Shown here: piece by piece, positions 9,304-18,747 of the stretch | Position numbering within the stretch: the first letter of the stretch is position 1 | Layout: each line of letters begins with the position of its first letter | DNA from: Bifidobacterium minimum | GTDB taxonomy: Bacteria; Actinomycetota; Actinomycetes; Actinomycetales; Bifidobacteriaceae | Direction of reading: 5' to 3' | Length of the DNA stretch: 64,000 bases | Assembly: GCF_000741645.1 (NCBI RefSeq) | Contig: NZ_JGZD01000007.1 | Location: 62,001-126,000, forward strand | Notes under the pieces: model-generated | Told to the model about the DNA's origin: nothing | The model's input: the letters and a program-made list of their open reading frames with translations, nothing else | The model's database searches: none | Program-made: the position numbers and the translations under genes

Positions 9304-10029
9304 GTGGGATGGTTCCGTGATTGGCTGATGGCGATTCGTGACGTTCTTCTTCCGCGTGGCTGCGCGGGATGCGACGAGCCCGACGCCGTTCTATGCGGGG
9401 CCTGCTCCCGGCTTTTCTCCATGGATCTCGTTCGCCCCTTGCCGGGGATCATCAGCGGGATCTGCCTGTGCTGCGCCGATTACGACGCTGAGGCGCGCCA
9501 GGCGATTCTGGCGTGGAAGGACCATGGCGATGAGGAATGCGTCGGGGAATTCGGACGTGCCATGGGGGACAGGCTCGCGCGATGGGTCGTCGGCGATGGA
9601 CGTGCCCTGATGGAATCGGGGCATCCGGCGGTGGCGCTGGTTCCGGTTCCGTCGTCGTTGTCGTCGATTCGCCGGAGGGGACGGTGGCATATGGAGGGGC
9701 TGGCCCGGGTCGTCGGCAAGAGGCTCCGCGATTCGGGGATCGATGCGATCGTCGTTCCCGCGATCTCCCTTGATCGACGCATGAGGCGTTCCGTGGAGGT
9801 CGGTGGGCGTCGGGGCCGCGCTCGACGGATGGACGGCGGCGTCTCCCTCGTCGAGCCGCAGCGGGACGTGCTTCGTCGTTCCGCACGCTCGGGCGCCTGC
9901 GTGTGCGTCGTGGATGACATCGTTACGACGGGGGAGACGATGCGGCGATGCTGCCGGACTCTTCGAGAGGCGGGCGTGGACGTCGACGTGGCCATGGCTC
10001 TCGCCCGGACGCCTCCGCCCATGCCGTGA
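9304..10029 (+). CDS. ComF family phosphoribosyltransferase-like protein
   Basis: The 241-residue protein has the ComF layout. Near the N-terminus are two CxxC pairs (RGCAGCDEP and LCGACS) that form a zinc finger, then a type I phosphoribosyltransferase domain ending in the PRPP-binding loop VCVVDDIVTTGETM (about 199-212). ComF proteins act in DNA uptake in naturally competent bacteria and are widely kept in others with less clear roles. The listed start is a GTG; an internal ATG about 9 codons on is an alternative. No competence genes lie nearby. Confidence 0.85.
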   Translation: MGWFRDWLMAIRDVLLPRGCAGCDEPDAVLCGACSRLFSMDLVRPLPGIISGICLCCADYDAEARQAILAWKDHGDEECVGEFGRAMGDRLARWVVGDGRALMESGHPAVALVPVPSSLSSIRRRGRWHMEGLARVVGKRLRDSGIDAIVVPAISLDRRMRRSVEVGGRRGRARRMDGGVSLVEPQRDVLRRSARSGACVCVVDDIVTTGETMRRCCRTLREAGVDVDVAMALARTPPPMP

Positions 10030-10169
10030 TGCGTTCTGCCGTGATACTCCCATGCCTCGTGATACTCCCGCCATGCCGTGATGCGTCCTGATATGACGCC
10101 GTGACGCGGATCCATGGTCGCGGTGAAACGTGGAGGGGCATGCCGGGACACGCCGGGTTGCGCCGAGGC

Positions 10170-11531
10170 TCAGCGCGCATGGACGACGGCCATCTCATCC
10201 CAATGCGTTGTCGATCGGGGTGACAGCATGCCGCGCCGCATGGACCAGTCGGGATTCCCGTCACGGCCGATGACTTCGTTGCGTTCCGTATGCGACCTCC
10301 GGATTCCCGCGTGTCCCACCCCGACGCGGCCGGGACCGAATCGCATGGAGACCGCGTCCAGTGCCTGTCCGAGAAGATGACCTCCAGGGTCCGGCCCGAA
10401 ACCCTCAAGGGCGGGAGCGTCGTCGCGGTCGACGATTCCGCTGAGCATGACGCCGGCCCGCATGAATGCCGTGTGGTCGGTGAACCGGCTTCTCAACGCC
10501 GCTCGTGCCGCGCCGGAGATGGCAAGAGGGCTGTCGCTGGGTTCGGGCAACGACATGGACGCGTGAACCGATGGCGTCGCGGTATCGTCGGGCGATCGTC
10601 GGCGGCCCTGGCAGAATATGGTGACCTGCGTGCACAGCCCATTCTGCCGGCGCAGTCTGGCGGAGGCGCGTTGGGAATAGACCGTCAGGGCCTCGCCAAG
10701 GTCGTCGAGGCTCGTGAGAGGACGTGAGAACATCTGCGAGCAGAGTATCTGCCCGCTTCGATGCCCTCCGACCGCATCGGGATCGGGAGGTACGCAGGGG
10801 ATTCCCCGAAGCTCCAGAACGGTGCGTTGCACGAAGGTTCCGTATCGTCGCGCGATCATCGTCGGATCGGCGTTTCGAAGGTCCAGAGCCGTTTGGATTC
10901 CCTGACTCTCCAATCGCGGCGCGAGTCGTCGTCCCACTCCCCAGATGTCCGCCACGGGAGTGGCGTCGAGGATCTCGTCCGTGGCGCGTCGTGGTCCGGC
11001 GCCGTCGCTCTCGGTGCGGCCAATCATCATGACGCCGCCGGTATCGGGGTGTTTTTTGACGTGGTGGCTGACTATCTTGGCCAGCGTCTTCGTGGGGGCC
11101 ACGCCCATGCTCAATGGCAGACCCAGCCCCTGCATGACCTCGTGTCTCATCAGCCGGGCCGTCTGCATCGTCCGGTTGTCGTCCCACGGCGAGTGCAGGA
11201 AGCATTCGTCAATGGAATAGACCTCCTGCTCCGGCATGCGGTGGGAGAGCAGACCCATCATCCGAGCCGAGAGGCTGGCGTAGAGCTCGTAGTTCGAGCT
11301 GCGCGCCAGGAGTCCCCACGATGAGGCTTTGTCCCGTATCCGGAACCATGGTGTTCCGTTCGCGATGCCGAGGTCCTTGGCCGCGGGTGAGCGCGAGACG
11401 ACGCATCCGTCGTTGTTCGACAGCACGACCAGGGGACGGCCACGCAGGGATGGGGCGAACACCGTCTCGCAGGACGCATAGAAGTTGTCCACGTCGGCCA
11501 GAACGATGAGCTCGCCCCCGTCATGGGTCAT
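10170..11531 (-). CDS. umuC: Y-family DNA polymerase, UmuC subfamily
   Basis: Catalytic subunit of the error-prone polymerase V type lesion bypass system. From the ATG at 11531 (453 residues) the palm motif LADVDNFYASCE (11-22) and SIDE (106-109) give the metal-binding carboxylates. The finger segment NNDGCVVSRS and KTLAKIVSHH match UmuC rather than DinB. A longer start at 11582 would run into umuD; the chosen ATG sits in an ATGA overlap with the umuD stop, which implies coupled translation. Under SOS control through the LexA site upstream of umuD. Length is slightly above the usual 420 residues. Confidence 0.93.
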   Translation of the reverse strand: MTHDGGELIVLADVDNFYASCETVFAPSLRGRPLVVLSNNDGCVVSRSPAAKDLGIANGTPWFRIRDKASSWGLLARSSNYELYASLSARMMGLLSHRMPEQEVYSIDECFLHSPWDDNRTMQTARLMRHEVMQGLGLPLSMGVAPTKTLAKIVSHHVKKHPDTGGVMMIGRTESDGAGPRRATDEILDATPVADIWGVGRRLAPRLESQGIQTALDLRNADPTMIARRYGTFVQRTVLELRGIPCVPPDPDAVGGHRSGQILCSQMFSRPLTSLDDLGEALTVYSQRASARLRRQNGLCTQVTIFCQGRRRSPDDTATPSVHASMSLPEPSDSPLAISGAARAALRSRFTDHTAFMRAGVMLSGIVDRDDAPALEGFGPDPGGHLLGQALDAVSMRFGPGRVGVGHAGIRRSHTERNEVIGRDGNPDWSMRRGMLSPRSTTHWDEMAVVHAR

Positions 11532-12136
11532 GAGTCGACTCCGGGATCCTGCCCGTCTCGTGATGACTGGCCGCCGCCGCATGCCGGTGGATGACGGCCT
11601 CCGCCGTCTATGGGCAGGGCGCGCGGCGCCGGTCTCAGGGGATGGTAGCAGCCGGTGGCCACTCCCCAGACGAGGAGGCTTTGGGGCTCCTCGACGATGA
11701 TGTCGGGATACCGGCGGTTCTCGGGATGGAGAAGGATCCGATGTCCCCTGCGGACGAGGCGTTTGACCGTGAGATCGCCGTCGATCGCCGCAATGACCAC
11801 ATCACCGTCCTGCGGGTCGATCCCTCTGTCGACGATGAGGAGATCCCCGTCCCAGATGCCGGCCCCCTGCATGGAGTCTCCCGCCACGCTCACGATGAAG
11901 GTGGTCTCCGGATGGGGGATGACGTGGTCGTCAAGGCTGAAGTCGCCCACCATGTAATCCTGGGCGACGGAAGGGAACCCCGCATGGACGGATTCCAACG
12001 CGATGGGCGGACGGGGGCCGTCCTCGCGTGCGGGGGATGGTCTGTAGGATGCGGTGATGCGGCAGGGGAAGTCCTCCTGGCATGCGGATGGCTGCGTGGT
12101 CATGGTTGCGGCGGGGTCTGCGATGATCCGGCTCAT
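11528..12136 (-). CDS. umuD: UmuD-like S24 peptidase, SOS mutagenesis subunit
   Basis: UmuD is cleaved with RecA-ssDNA filaments and the processed dimer joins UmuC. The 202-residue protein starts at the ATG at 12136, which has AGGAGG at the right distance. An earlier in-frame ATG at 12160 lies inside the LexA box and is rejected. The cleavage site is HAGFPS (Ala52-Gly53), the nucleophile is Ser88 in SVAGDSMQ and the general base is Lys125 in LTVKRLV, so self-cleavage competence looks intact. The first 50 residues and the C-terminal tail (about 35 residues, Gly/Pro-rich) are longer than in E. coli UmuD. The gene overlaps umuC by 4 bases. Confidence 0.93.
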   Translation of the reverse strand: MSRIIADPAATMTTQPSACQEDFPCRITASYRPSPAREDGPRPPIALESVHAGFPSVAQDYMVGDFSLDDHVIPHPETTFIVSVAGDSMQGAGIWDGDLLIVDRGIDPQDGDVVIAAIDGDLTVKRLVRRGHRILLHPENRRYPDIIVEEPQSLLVWGVATGCYHPLRPAPRALPIDGGGRHPPACGGGQSSRDGQDPGVDS

Positions 12137-12152
12137 AGTCGCCTCCTTCGAT

Positions 12153-12168
12153 TCGAACATATGTTCGA
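12153..12168. promoter_or_regulatory. LexA (SOS) box upstream of umuDC
   Basis: TCGAACATATGTTCGA is a perfect 16-bp palindrome that matches the actinobacterial and Gram-positive LexA consensus (GAAC-N4-GTTC core). It ends 17 bases before the umuD start codon, so bound LexA would block transcription of umuDC. Confidence 0.92.
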
Positions 12169-12367
12169 TTATAGGAGGGGTGTGGATGTTCGTCCCGCGG
12201 TTCGGACACCACTGTGGATGGGAGCCGTCCCTCGACCGTCCCTCGACCCGTCCCCGTCACGGATCCGTGCGGGACTCCCGCGTACGTTTCCGGGGCCATC
12301 GCGCGTCGTGGCTCGCGCGTCGCGCGAAGCTCACGGATGGCGGATGGCATGGATCCGGAAGCGGGTT

Positions 12368-13468
12368 TCAGGCGCGGGCGTCGACATGGTACTGAGGCAG
12401 GACGATCTCGAAGTCGGCGCCACGCGGATCGTCCACCACCCGGACCGATCCTCCATGAAGCTGGGCGGCCCAGCGTGCGATCGACAATCCCAATCCGGTC
12501 CCGCCCGACTCCGTTCCCGGAGCTCCGCGGCCCTTGACGAAGCGGCGGAAGATGTCGGATCTGGCGTCGAGGGGGATCTGCGATCCATAGTTGACGACGT
12601 TGGTGACGATGGTACCCGCGGAGGAGTCCTCCCTGACGCTGATGAGGACGGTGGACTCGTCCGGTGAATGCTTCAGCGCGTTGGAGATGATGTTCGTGAA
12701 CAGCTGCCGAAGCCGGTCCTGATCGCCTTCCATGGCGATGTCGTCGGGAATCTCGCGCTTGATGACGTGCGCATGACCCGAGTCGGCAATCTCCAGAGGC
12801 TCAAGCGTGTCATCGATGAAATCGGCGACGTTGAAACGTTCGATCTCCAGACTCGCCGCCCCGGCCTCCATGCGGGACAGATCGAGGAGGAAGGCGATGA
12901 GGTCGGAGAGCCTGTGCGTCTGGTTGAGTATGCTCTCGAGATTCGCGGGTGTGGGATCGACGACGCCGTCCGCCAGGTTCTCAATCATGGCCTGCAGCGC
13001 CGACACGGGCGTGCGGAGCTCGTGACTGACGTTGGCCACCATGTCGGCGCGCATCTGATCCGCGTGCTGCAGTTCCTCGGCCATGTCGTTGAACGATCGT
13101 GCCAGCTGCCCCACCTCGTCATTGCTGGATGTTCCGGTCCGCACGCGGACGCTGTAGTCGCCGTCGGCCATCGCCTCCGCCGCATCCCTCATCTGTCGGA
13201 GGGGAACGGTCAGACCGCGTGAGAAGACGTAGGCGATCCCCAGGGACACGGCGAGCGTCAGCGGCATGGCTATCCACCCGCTCCAACCCACCTTGAGAAG
13301 GAACCATGCCATGATGAACGCGATCGTCGTCGAGATCACGATAATCGCTCCCAGCTCCATCTTCAGCGAGGAGATGAACCCGATGGGACGGTCCGAATCG
13401 ATATGCCGGGTAGTCGAGCGCGATATCCCACGCATGGCGGATTTGCCCTGCTGGCGGATCGTGGGCAT
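12368..13468 (-). CDS. Sensor histidine kinase (HAMP, HisKA, HATPase)
   Basis: Membrane sensor kinase of a two-component pair, 366 residues. Two membrane segments (about 40-58 and 63-82) enclose a very short outside loop, so the signal is probably sensed in or near the membrane. A HAMP linker follows (about 83-136), then the phospho-acceptor helix with His149 in VSHELRTP, the N box NIISNALKHSP and the G box GGTGLGLS. The stop of the response regulator gene and the start of this gene overlap in TGATG, so translation is coupled. The signal and regulon cannot be read from sequence. Confidence 0.92.
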   Translation of the reverse strand: MPTIRQQGKSAMRGISRSTTRHIDSDRPIGFISSLKMELGAIIVISTTIAFIMAWFLLKVGWSGWIAMPLTLAVSLGIAYVFSRGLTVPLRQMRDAAEAMADGDYSVRVRTGTSSNDEVGQLARSFNDMAEELQHADQMRADMVANVSHELRTPVSALQAMIENLADGVVDPTPANLESILNQTHRLSDLIAFLLDLSRMEAGAASLEIERFNVADFIDDTLEPLEIADSGHAHVIKREIPDDIAMEGDQDRLRQLFTNIISNALKHSPDESTVLISVREDSSAGTIVTNVVNYGSQIPLDARSDIFRRFVKGRGAPGTESGGTGLGLSIARWAAQLHGGSVRVVDDPRGADFEIVLPQYHVDARA

Positions 13469-14211
13469 CAGTCGGTCCTCGCCGGCGCGTCTCCATCCTC
13501 AGGAGGTTCGAAGGCGTATCCCACGCCATGCGCCGTACGGATGGAATCGGAACCCAGCTTGTGGCGCAGGGCCTTGACATGGGAGTCGACGGTTCTCGTT
13601 CCGGACGCGTCCGGCCAGTCCCATACCTCCTCGAGAAGCTTCTCGCGTTTGAGAACGGCCCGCGGATGCCGGGCGAGCGTCGCCAGAAGGTCGAACTCCG
13701 TGGGCGTCAGATGGATTTCCTCGCCGTTGCGCGTGACGATGCGCTGACGGGGATCGATGACCAGCGAACCGAAATCGAGCACCTTCTCGTTCTCCATGTT
13801 CTTTGCGATCGTCGCGGCGCGCTCGACGCGTCGGAACAGGGCCTCGCACCGCGCTATGAGCTCGCGAGGGGAGAAGGGCTTCGTCATGTAGTCGTCCGCG
13901 CCGGCACCAAGGCCAAGAACCTTGTCGGCCTCCGCGTCGCGAGCGGTGAGCATGAGCACGGGGACGGGACGCTCCGCCACGATTCGCTTCGTCGCCTCGA
14001 TGCCATCCATAACCGGAAGCATGATGTCCATGATGACCAGATCGGGTTTGAGCTGCGATGCGGCACGCACCGCGCTCGCTCCATCGGATGCCACTCGCGC
14101 GGTCCATCCTTTGGCGCTGATGCGCTGCGCGATGGCCGTCGCCAGATCGGGCTCATCCTCGACCACAAGAATGGTTCGTGGGACATTGCCTTGTGCCGAA
14201 GCGTTGAGCAT
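13468..14211 (-). CDS. OmpR/PhoB-family response regulator
   Basis: The 247-residue regulator has a receiver domain with acidic pair EDE (18-20), phospho-acceptor Asp62 in VIMDIMLP, a Thr in LTARD and the Lys in MTKPF, followed by a winged-helix DNA-binding domain (about 145-240, with LTPTEFDLLATLARHP and RTVDSHVKALRHKLG). Encoded first in the operon with its kinase. It lies just downstream of glgB on the same strand (14-bp gap), so it may be read through from the glgB promoter. Target genes are unknown. Confidence 0.93.
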   Translation of the reverse strand: MLNASAQGNVPRTILVVEDEPDLATAIAQRISAKGWTARVASDGASAVRAASQLKPDLVIMDIMLPVMDGIEATKRIVAERPVPVLMLTARDAEADKVLGLGAGADDYMTKPFSPRELIARCEALFRRVERAATIAKNMENEKVLDFGSLVIDPRQRIVTRNGEEIHLTPTEFDLLATLARHPRAVLKREKLLEEVWDWPDASGTRTVDSHVKALRHKLGSDSIRTAHGVGYAFEPPEDGDAPARTD

Positions 14212-14225
14212 ACGGAATCCGCCTT

Positions 14226-16508
14226 TCAGTTCGTCGGCTTCAAGAATACCGCTCCCAAGGCGGGGATGGTGAGATGCGCCGACCAGCCACGGGAATGGAA
14301 CTCCCCCTCCCGTGCGGAGAAGGTTCCGTTATGGATTCCCGATCCGCCGTATTTCTCGTCATCCGTGGTGAGAACCTCCGTCCACGTTCCCGGAGCGGTG
14401 AGGGGAACCTGGTAGTTCTGCCAGGCATCGCCGGAGAAGTTGACGACGACGACCATCTGGCTTCCGTCGGAGCCCATACGGACGAAGCTCAAGGTGTTGT
14501 GCTGAGAATCGTCGCTGGTGAGCCATTGGAATCCGGCGGGATCGAAGTCCTGCGTCCATAGGGCGGGCGTCGACCGGTAGAGTGCGTTCAGGTCGGCGAC
14601 GAGGGCTTTCACCTGGTCATGGCGCGGATCCCGCAGGGAGTCCCAGTCGAGGGAACCATCGTGGCTCCATTCCCCGGACTGCGCGATCTCGTTGCCCATG
14701 AAGGTGAGCTTCTTGCCGGGATGCGCCCATTGATAGGCGAAGAGCGCGCGCACGCCGGCGAAGCGCTGCCAGTCGTTCCCGGGCATCTTGCCCAGCAGCG
14801 ATCCCTTGCCGTAGACGACCTCGTCATGGCTGATGGGGAGCACGTAATGCTCGGAATAGGCGTAGACCAGCGAGAAGGTGATCTCGTTATGGTGCCAGCT
14901 GCGGTTGATGGGATCCTCGTGGAGGTACTGCAGCGTGTCGTGCATCCATCCCATGTTCCATTTGAGGCCGAACCCCAGCCCTCCCATGGACGTGGGCGCC
15001 GTGACCCCCGGATACGCGGTGGACTCCTCGGCGATCATCATGATGCCGGGGTTGTTCTTGTACGCGGTGGCGTTGGCCTCCTTGATGAAGTCGATGGCCT
15101 CGAGGTTGTCGCGGCCGCCCTGGACGTTGGGATGCCACTGACCGGGTTTGCGGCTGTAGTCCAGATACAGCATCGAGGAGACGGCGTCCACCCTCAACGC
15201 GTCGACGTGGTACTCGTCCAGCCAGAAGCAGGCGTTGGCGACGAGGAAGTTGCGCACCTCGCGGCGTCCGAAGTTGAAGATGTAGGTTCCCCAATCGGGG
15301 TGCTCGCCACGGAGAGGATCCGGATCCTCGTACAACGGCGTTCCATCGAAGCGTCCCAGCGCGAACTCGTCCTTCGGGAAGTGCGCCGGCACCCAGTCCA
15401 TGATCACGCCGATCCCCGCCTGATGGAAGGCGTCGACGAGGTATTTGAAATCGTCCGGTCCGCCGAGCCGGGAGTCGACCGCATAGTAGCCGGTCACCTG
15501 GTATCCCCAGGATCCGGCGAAGGGATGCTCCGCCAGGGGCATGAACTCGACATGGGTGAAGCCCTCGTCCTTGACGTACGGGACCAGCTGGTCCGCCAGA
15601 TCGCGGTATGTGCCGATTCCCGGGCGCCAGCTTCCGGCATGCACCTCGTAGATGCTGATGGCGGACTCGTGGGGATCGGATCGCGCGCGGTCGGAAAGCC
15701 AGGGGCCATCGTGCCATTCATGTCGGGAGTCGACGATGATGGAGGCCGTTTTGGGGGGGACCTCATGCGACCGCTCCATCGGGTCGGCCTTCATGATCCA
15801 CGAGCCATTCGCGTCGAGGATCTGATACTTGTAGGCCTGTCCGGCATGCGCGCCGGGAACGAACAGCTCCCAGACGCCCGAGACCCCCAGGGAGCGCATC
15901 GCGTGGCGTCGGCCATCCCAGGAGTTCATGTCGCCCACGAGCCGCACGGCATGGGCATTGGGAGCCCATACGCTGAAGGCCGTTCCCTGAATCTGGCGTC
16001 CGGATTCGCCGTCGATCGATCCCAGCGGATCGTCGAAACTCATCACGCGGGCTCCCAGAGCCTCCCAGAGCCTTTCATGGCGTCCTTCGCCGAAAAGGTA
16101 CAGATCCATGTCCCCCAGCGTGGGGAGGTACCGGTAGGGGTCGTCGTCGATGACCGTCTCGCCGGACGGATACGTGGCCTCCACGCGGTAGTCGGGGACG
16201 CTCCAGCCGTGCGGGGTGCGGGTGGAGGGAACGAGGGCGACGAATACGCCGTTGCGCTCATGGCGCGCCGCGTAGCGTCCGCCAAGCGTGATGATGCGCA
16301 CCTCGCCGGCCAATGGCCTGAGCACTCGTATCGTGGTGACGTCGGCGTTCTCGCCTTCGGCGAGATGTCCCCCCAGAACCGCGTGCGGGTTGTGGTAGGA
16401 GCCATTGCTCACCAGATCGAGGACATCGTCGTCCACGGGTATCATCGCCGAGTCGTTCAGTGCGGGCGCAGCGACGGGATCGTCATTGATTGTCGTTTTT
16501 CCAGCCAT
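14226..16508 (-). CDS. glgB: 1,4-alpha-glucan branching enzyme
   Basis: GlgB makes alpha-1,6 branches in glycogen. The 760-residue GH13 protein has an N-terminal CBM48 region that positions the glucan, then the TIM-barrel catalytic domain with the nucleophile in [10 protein letters not shown], the acid in [11 protein letters not shown] and the transition-state Asp in [11 protein letters not shown], and a C-terminal beta domain. All catalytic residues are present and the length is usual for the long actinobacterial form. It is divergent from carD. GlgX, the debranching enzyme, is also in the window at about 36 kb, so glycogen turnover is encoded here in two separate places. Confidence 0.96.
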   Translation of the reverse strand: MAGKTTINDDPVAAPALNDSAMIPVDDDVLDLVSNGSYHNPHAVLGGHLAEGENADVTTIRVLRPLAGEVRIITLGGRYAARHERNGVFVALVPSTRTPHGWSVPDYRVEATYPSGETVIDDDPYRYLPTLGDMDLYLFGEGRHERLWEALGARVMSFDDPLGSIDGESGRQIQGTAFSVWAPNAHAVRLVGDMNSWDGRRHAMRSLGVSGVWELFVPGAHAGQAYKYQILDANGSWIMKADPMERSHEVPPKTASIIVDSRHEWHDGPWLSDRARSDPHESAISIYEVHAGSWRPGIGTYRDLADQLVPYVKDEGFTHVEFMPLAEHPFAGSWGYQVTGYYAVDSRLGGPDDFKYLVDAFHQAGIGVIMDWVPAHFPKDEFALGRFDGTPLYEDPDPLRGEHPDWGTYIFNFGRREVRNFLVANACFWLDEYHVDALRVDAVSSMLYLDYSRKPGQWHPNVQGGRDNLEAIDFIKEANATAYKNNPGIMMIAEESTAYPGVTAPTSMGGLGFGLKWNMGWMHDTLQYLHEDPINRSWHHNEITFSLVYAYSEHYVLPISHDEVVYGKGSLLGKMPGNDWQRFAGVRALFAYQWAHPGKKLTFMGNEIAQSGEWSHDGSLDWDSLRDPRHDQVKALVADLNALYRSTPALWTQDFDPAGFQWLTSDDSQHNTLSFVRMGSDGSQMVVVVNFSGDAWQNYQVPLTAPGTWTEVLTTDDEKYGGSGIHNGTFSAREGEFHSRGWSAHLTIPALGAVFLKPTN

Positions 16509-16615
16509 GTCACCAGCATAGGCCCGTCATGTCGCCTAATGGGGCCGTGTCCCGATAAATGGCGGCCGTGTCGCCCGTTTTTCCCATGACCGATGGGCGG
16601 TCCCCGCCTGATGGC

Positions 16616-16636
16616 ATAATGAACCGGGTTCATTAT
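16616..16636. promoter_or_regulatory. Perfect 21-bp palindrome over the carD promoter
   Basis: Arms ATAATGAACC (16616-16625) and GGTTCATTAT (16627-16636) flank one central G. The sequence CATAAT at 16615-16620 is a good -10 box for carD, and the mirror sequence GATAAT reads toward glgB. The palindrome thus covers the core of a divergent promoter region, as an operator would. No known regulator consensus is recognised. Confidence 0.6.
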
Positions 16637-16652
16637 CTGTGACGGAGGATTC

Positions 16653-17249
16653 ATGGGGTATAAGGTCGGAGACATGGTTGTCTATCCGCGGCATGGCGCC
16701 GCGAAGGTCGAGGCCATCACGGAGCGGACCGTCAAGGGCGTGACCCGCGAGTATCTGGAGTTGTCCGTTCTTTCATCGGATGGATTGGTGATCAACGTTC
16801 CGGTCGACAATGCCGCCAAGGTGGGGGTGCGCGACATCGTCGGGGCGACCGAGGTCGCCAAGGTCTTCGACATTCTACGCACTCCGGTCATCGAGAAGGA
16901 GATGAACTGGTCGCGGCGATACAAGCTGAACGTGGAGAAGATCGCGACGGGGGACGTGAACAAAATCGCCGAGGTCGTTCGTGACCTGTCCCAGCGTGAT
17001 GTTGACGAGCATGGTCTTTCGGCCGGCGAGAAGCGCATGCTGACGCGCGCGAGGAGCATTCTTTCGTCGGAGATCGCCCTGTCGGAGAACATCGACGAGG
17101 AGGAGACCCAGCGTCTTCTTGACGTCAATCTGGGATACGCCGATCCGTTGCCCGGGGATGACGACCATCACACCAAGGCCCCTGATGAGCCGGCGTCCCA
17201 GACGCTGGCCCGGCTTGACAAGCAGTCCCCGAAATCCAAGAAGAAGTGA
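16653..17249 (+). CDS. carD: CarD family transcription factor
   Basis: CarD binds the RNA polymerase beta subunit through its N-terminal Tudor-like domain and stabilises the open complex at promoters including those for rRNA. The 198-residue protein begins MGYKVGDMVVYPRHG, the usual family start, and continues with the RNAP-interaction domain (1-60) and the helical C-terminal domain (NWSRRYKLNVEKIATGD). The C-terminal 35 residues are an acidic then Lys-rich extension beyond the core. GGAGG lies 5 bases before the ATG. ispF follows directly, as carD-ispF does in many actinobacteria. Confidence 0.94.
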   Translation: MGYKVGDMVVYPRHGAAKVEAITERTVKGVTREYLELSVLSSDGLVINVPVDNAAKVGVRDIVGATEVAKVFDILRTPVIEKEMNWSRRYKLNVEKIATGDVNKIAEVVRDLSQRDVDEHGLSAGEKRMLTRARSILSSEIALSENIDEEETQRLLDVNLGYADPLPGDDDHHTKAPDEPASQTLARLDKQSPKSKKK

Positions 17250-17822
17250 GTGGACGTCGTGGATGATCACGCCACCCCCGATGACTTGGCATCCAGGGGT
17301 TCGACGCCGTTCGCTTTCGGCGGGTCGCGCACGGGAATGGGGTTCGACGCCCATCGTTTCTCGGCCGTCGATTCCGGCCGGCCGCTGTGTGTGGCCTGTC
17401 TGGAATGGCCTGGCGTCGGCCTTGAGGGTGACTCGGACGGCGATGTGGCGGCCCATGCGTTGATTGACGCTGTCCTCTCGGCGGCGATGCTGGGCGACAT
17501 CGGCGGCTTCGCCGGTCTGGGTCCTGATTCGCCCGGCGCCGGAGCGTCGGGTCGCGAGCTGCTGATGCGATGCGCCGATGAGGTGGGATCGCACGGGTTG
17601 ATGATAGAGTCCGCATCCGTGGTCGTCATCGGCAACCGGCCCCGGATCGGCGAGAGGCGGATTCTGGCCGAGAAGGTCATGTCGCGATGTCTGGGCTGTG
17701 CGGTGTCCCTCACCGCCACTACGACGGATGCGATGGGATTCACCGGCAGGGGAGAGGGCGTTGCGGCCATGGCCACCGCCGTGGTGAAAGCTATCGCTTC
17801 GACGGACGACGCACGCGGATAG
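17250..17822 (+). CDS. ispF: 2-C-methyl-D-erythritol 2,4-cyclodiphosphate synthase
   Basis: IspF makes the cyclic diphosphate intermediate of the non-mevalonate isoprenoid pathway. The 190-residue protein has the zinc ligands Asp33 and His35 in GMGFDAHRF and His69 in SDGDVAAHA, plus the active-site [10 protein letters not shown] loop near the end. The N-terminus is about 25 residues longer than typical. The GTG start directly follows the carD stop codon; a start further in cannot be excluded. It overlaps the end of the convergent transporter permease gene by 32 bases. Confidence 0.92.
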   Translation: MDVVDDHATPDDLASRGSTPFAFGGSRTGMGFDAHRFSAVDSGRPLCVACLEWPGVGLEGDSDGDVAAHALIDAVLSAAMLGDIGGFAGLGPDSPGAGASGRELLMRCADEVGSHGLMIESASVVVIGNRPRIGERRILAEKVMSRCLGCAVSLTATTTDAMGFTGRGEGVAAMATAVVKAIASTDDARG

Positions 17823-18636
17823 CGTGGATGGCGTGGGCCGCGCCCCAGATGATCGTGGACAGGGTCACGATGACGAAGCTCGGCGGCATGGGGACCATGG
17901 TGGAGAGCGCGAGCCCCCCCCATATCGATATCAGGCATAGAAGTCCGGACACCAGCATCGCGGCGACCGGCGATGAGGTGACCATCATGGACGTCGCGGC
18001 CGGTGTGACGACGAGCGCGAAAACGAGCAGCGTTCCCACTGCGGGAACGGATATGGTGATCACGCCGGCCATAATCGCCATGAAGGCGATGTTCATGGCC
18101 GTGATGGGCACTCCTCTCGTGGCGGCGACCTCGTCGTCGAGCGAGCTGAACAGCAACGGATGGAAGATGACGGAGACTACGGCGAGCAGAAGAAGATCGA
18201 AAACCGCGAATCCGATGATCTGATTCGTCGTTATCGTCAGAATGGATCCGAAGAGGATCGCCTGCATCTGCTGGGATGCGGCCGTTGACATCCGCGCGAA
18301 GAACAGGCCCAGTCCCGTGGCGAAGGCCAGAACGGTTCCAGTGGCTATCTCACGCTGCGACGCGCGCTTCCCCAGCGCGCCTATCGCCAGTGCCCCCGCC
18401 AGAGCGAAAACACCCATCCCGGCCCAGACCGGGGCGCCGATGAGCACGGCTCCGGTGGCTCCCGGCAGGCCGATGTGGGCAAGCGCATGGGCCGCGAACG
18501 TGGAGTGTCTCGCGATGGTGAAGTACCCCATGACGCCGGCGGCGATGGAGATGCATATCCCCGCGAGGAAGGCGTTCGTCATGAATGGGGAGGACAGTGT
18601 CTCCATCCAGTTGGGGTCAAAGGTGAGTCCTGTCAT
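17791..18636 (-). CDS. Metal ABC transporter permease (ZnuB/MntB-like)
   Basis: Integral membrane subunit of a cluster 9 (Zn/Mn) importer, 281 residues with about 8 hydrophobic helices and the family segments [16 protein letters not shown] and [13 protein letters not shown]. It follows the ATPase gene (112-bp gap) on the same strand and would form the pore of the ABC transporter. Its 3' end overlaps ispF by 32 bases in a convergent arrangement. Metal specificity cannot be set from sequence, though the nearby Zur/Fur-like site favours zinc or manganese. Confidence 0.9.
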   Translation of the reverse strand: MTGLTFDPNWMETLSSPFMTNAFLAGICISIAAGVMGYFTIARHSTFAAHALAHIGLPGATGAVLIGAPVWAGMGVFALAGALAIGALGKRASQREIATGTVLAFATGLGLFFARMSTAASQQMQAILFGSILTITTNQIIGFAVFDLLLLAVVSVIFHPLLFSSLDDEVAATRGVPITAMNIAFMAIMAGVITISVPAVGTLLVFALVVTPAATSMMVTSSPVAAMLVSGLLCLISIWGGLALSTMVPMPPSFVIVTLSTIIWGAAHAIHAIRVRRPSKR

Positions 18637-18747
18637 GGAATCCTTCCCGTCTTGTCCGCGTCCTTGGTCGGGCCGTGGGCGTCGTCATGGGCTCCGCTTC
18701 CCCGTGGGGGAGACGGGAGTCCGGTTGTGGTGAAGCGTGTGGTGGTG

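Noticed and set aside
10021..10090. Imperfect repeats with CGTGATACTCCC and ATGCCGTGATGCGT downstream of comF
   Set aside because: Two copies each, short and nested in a 140-base gap. They do not form a regular array and there is no gene or clear hairpin, so they were not listed as a functional element.
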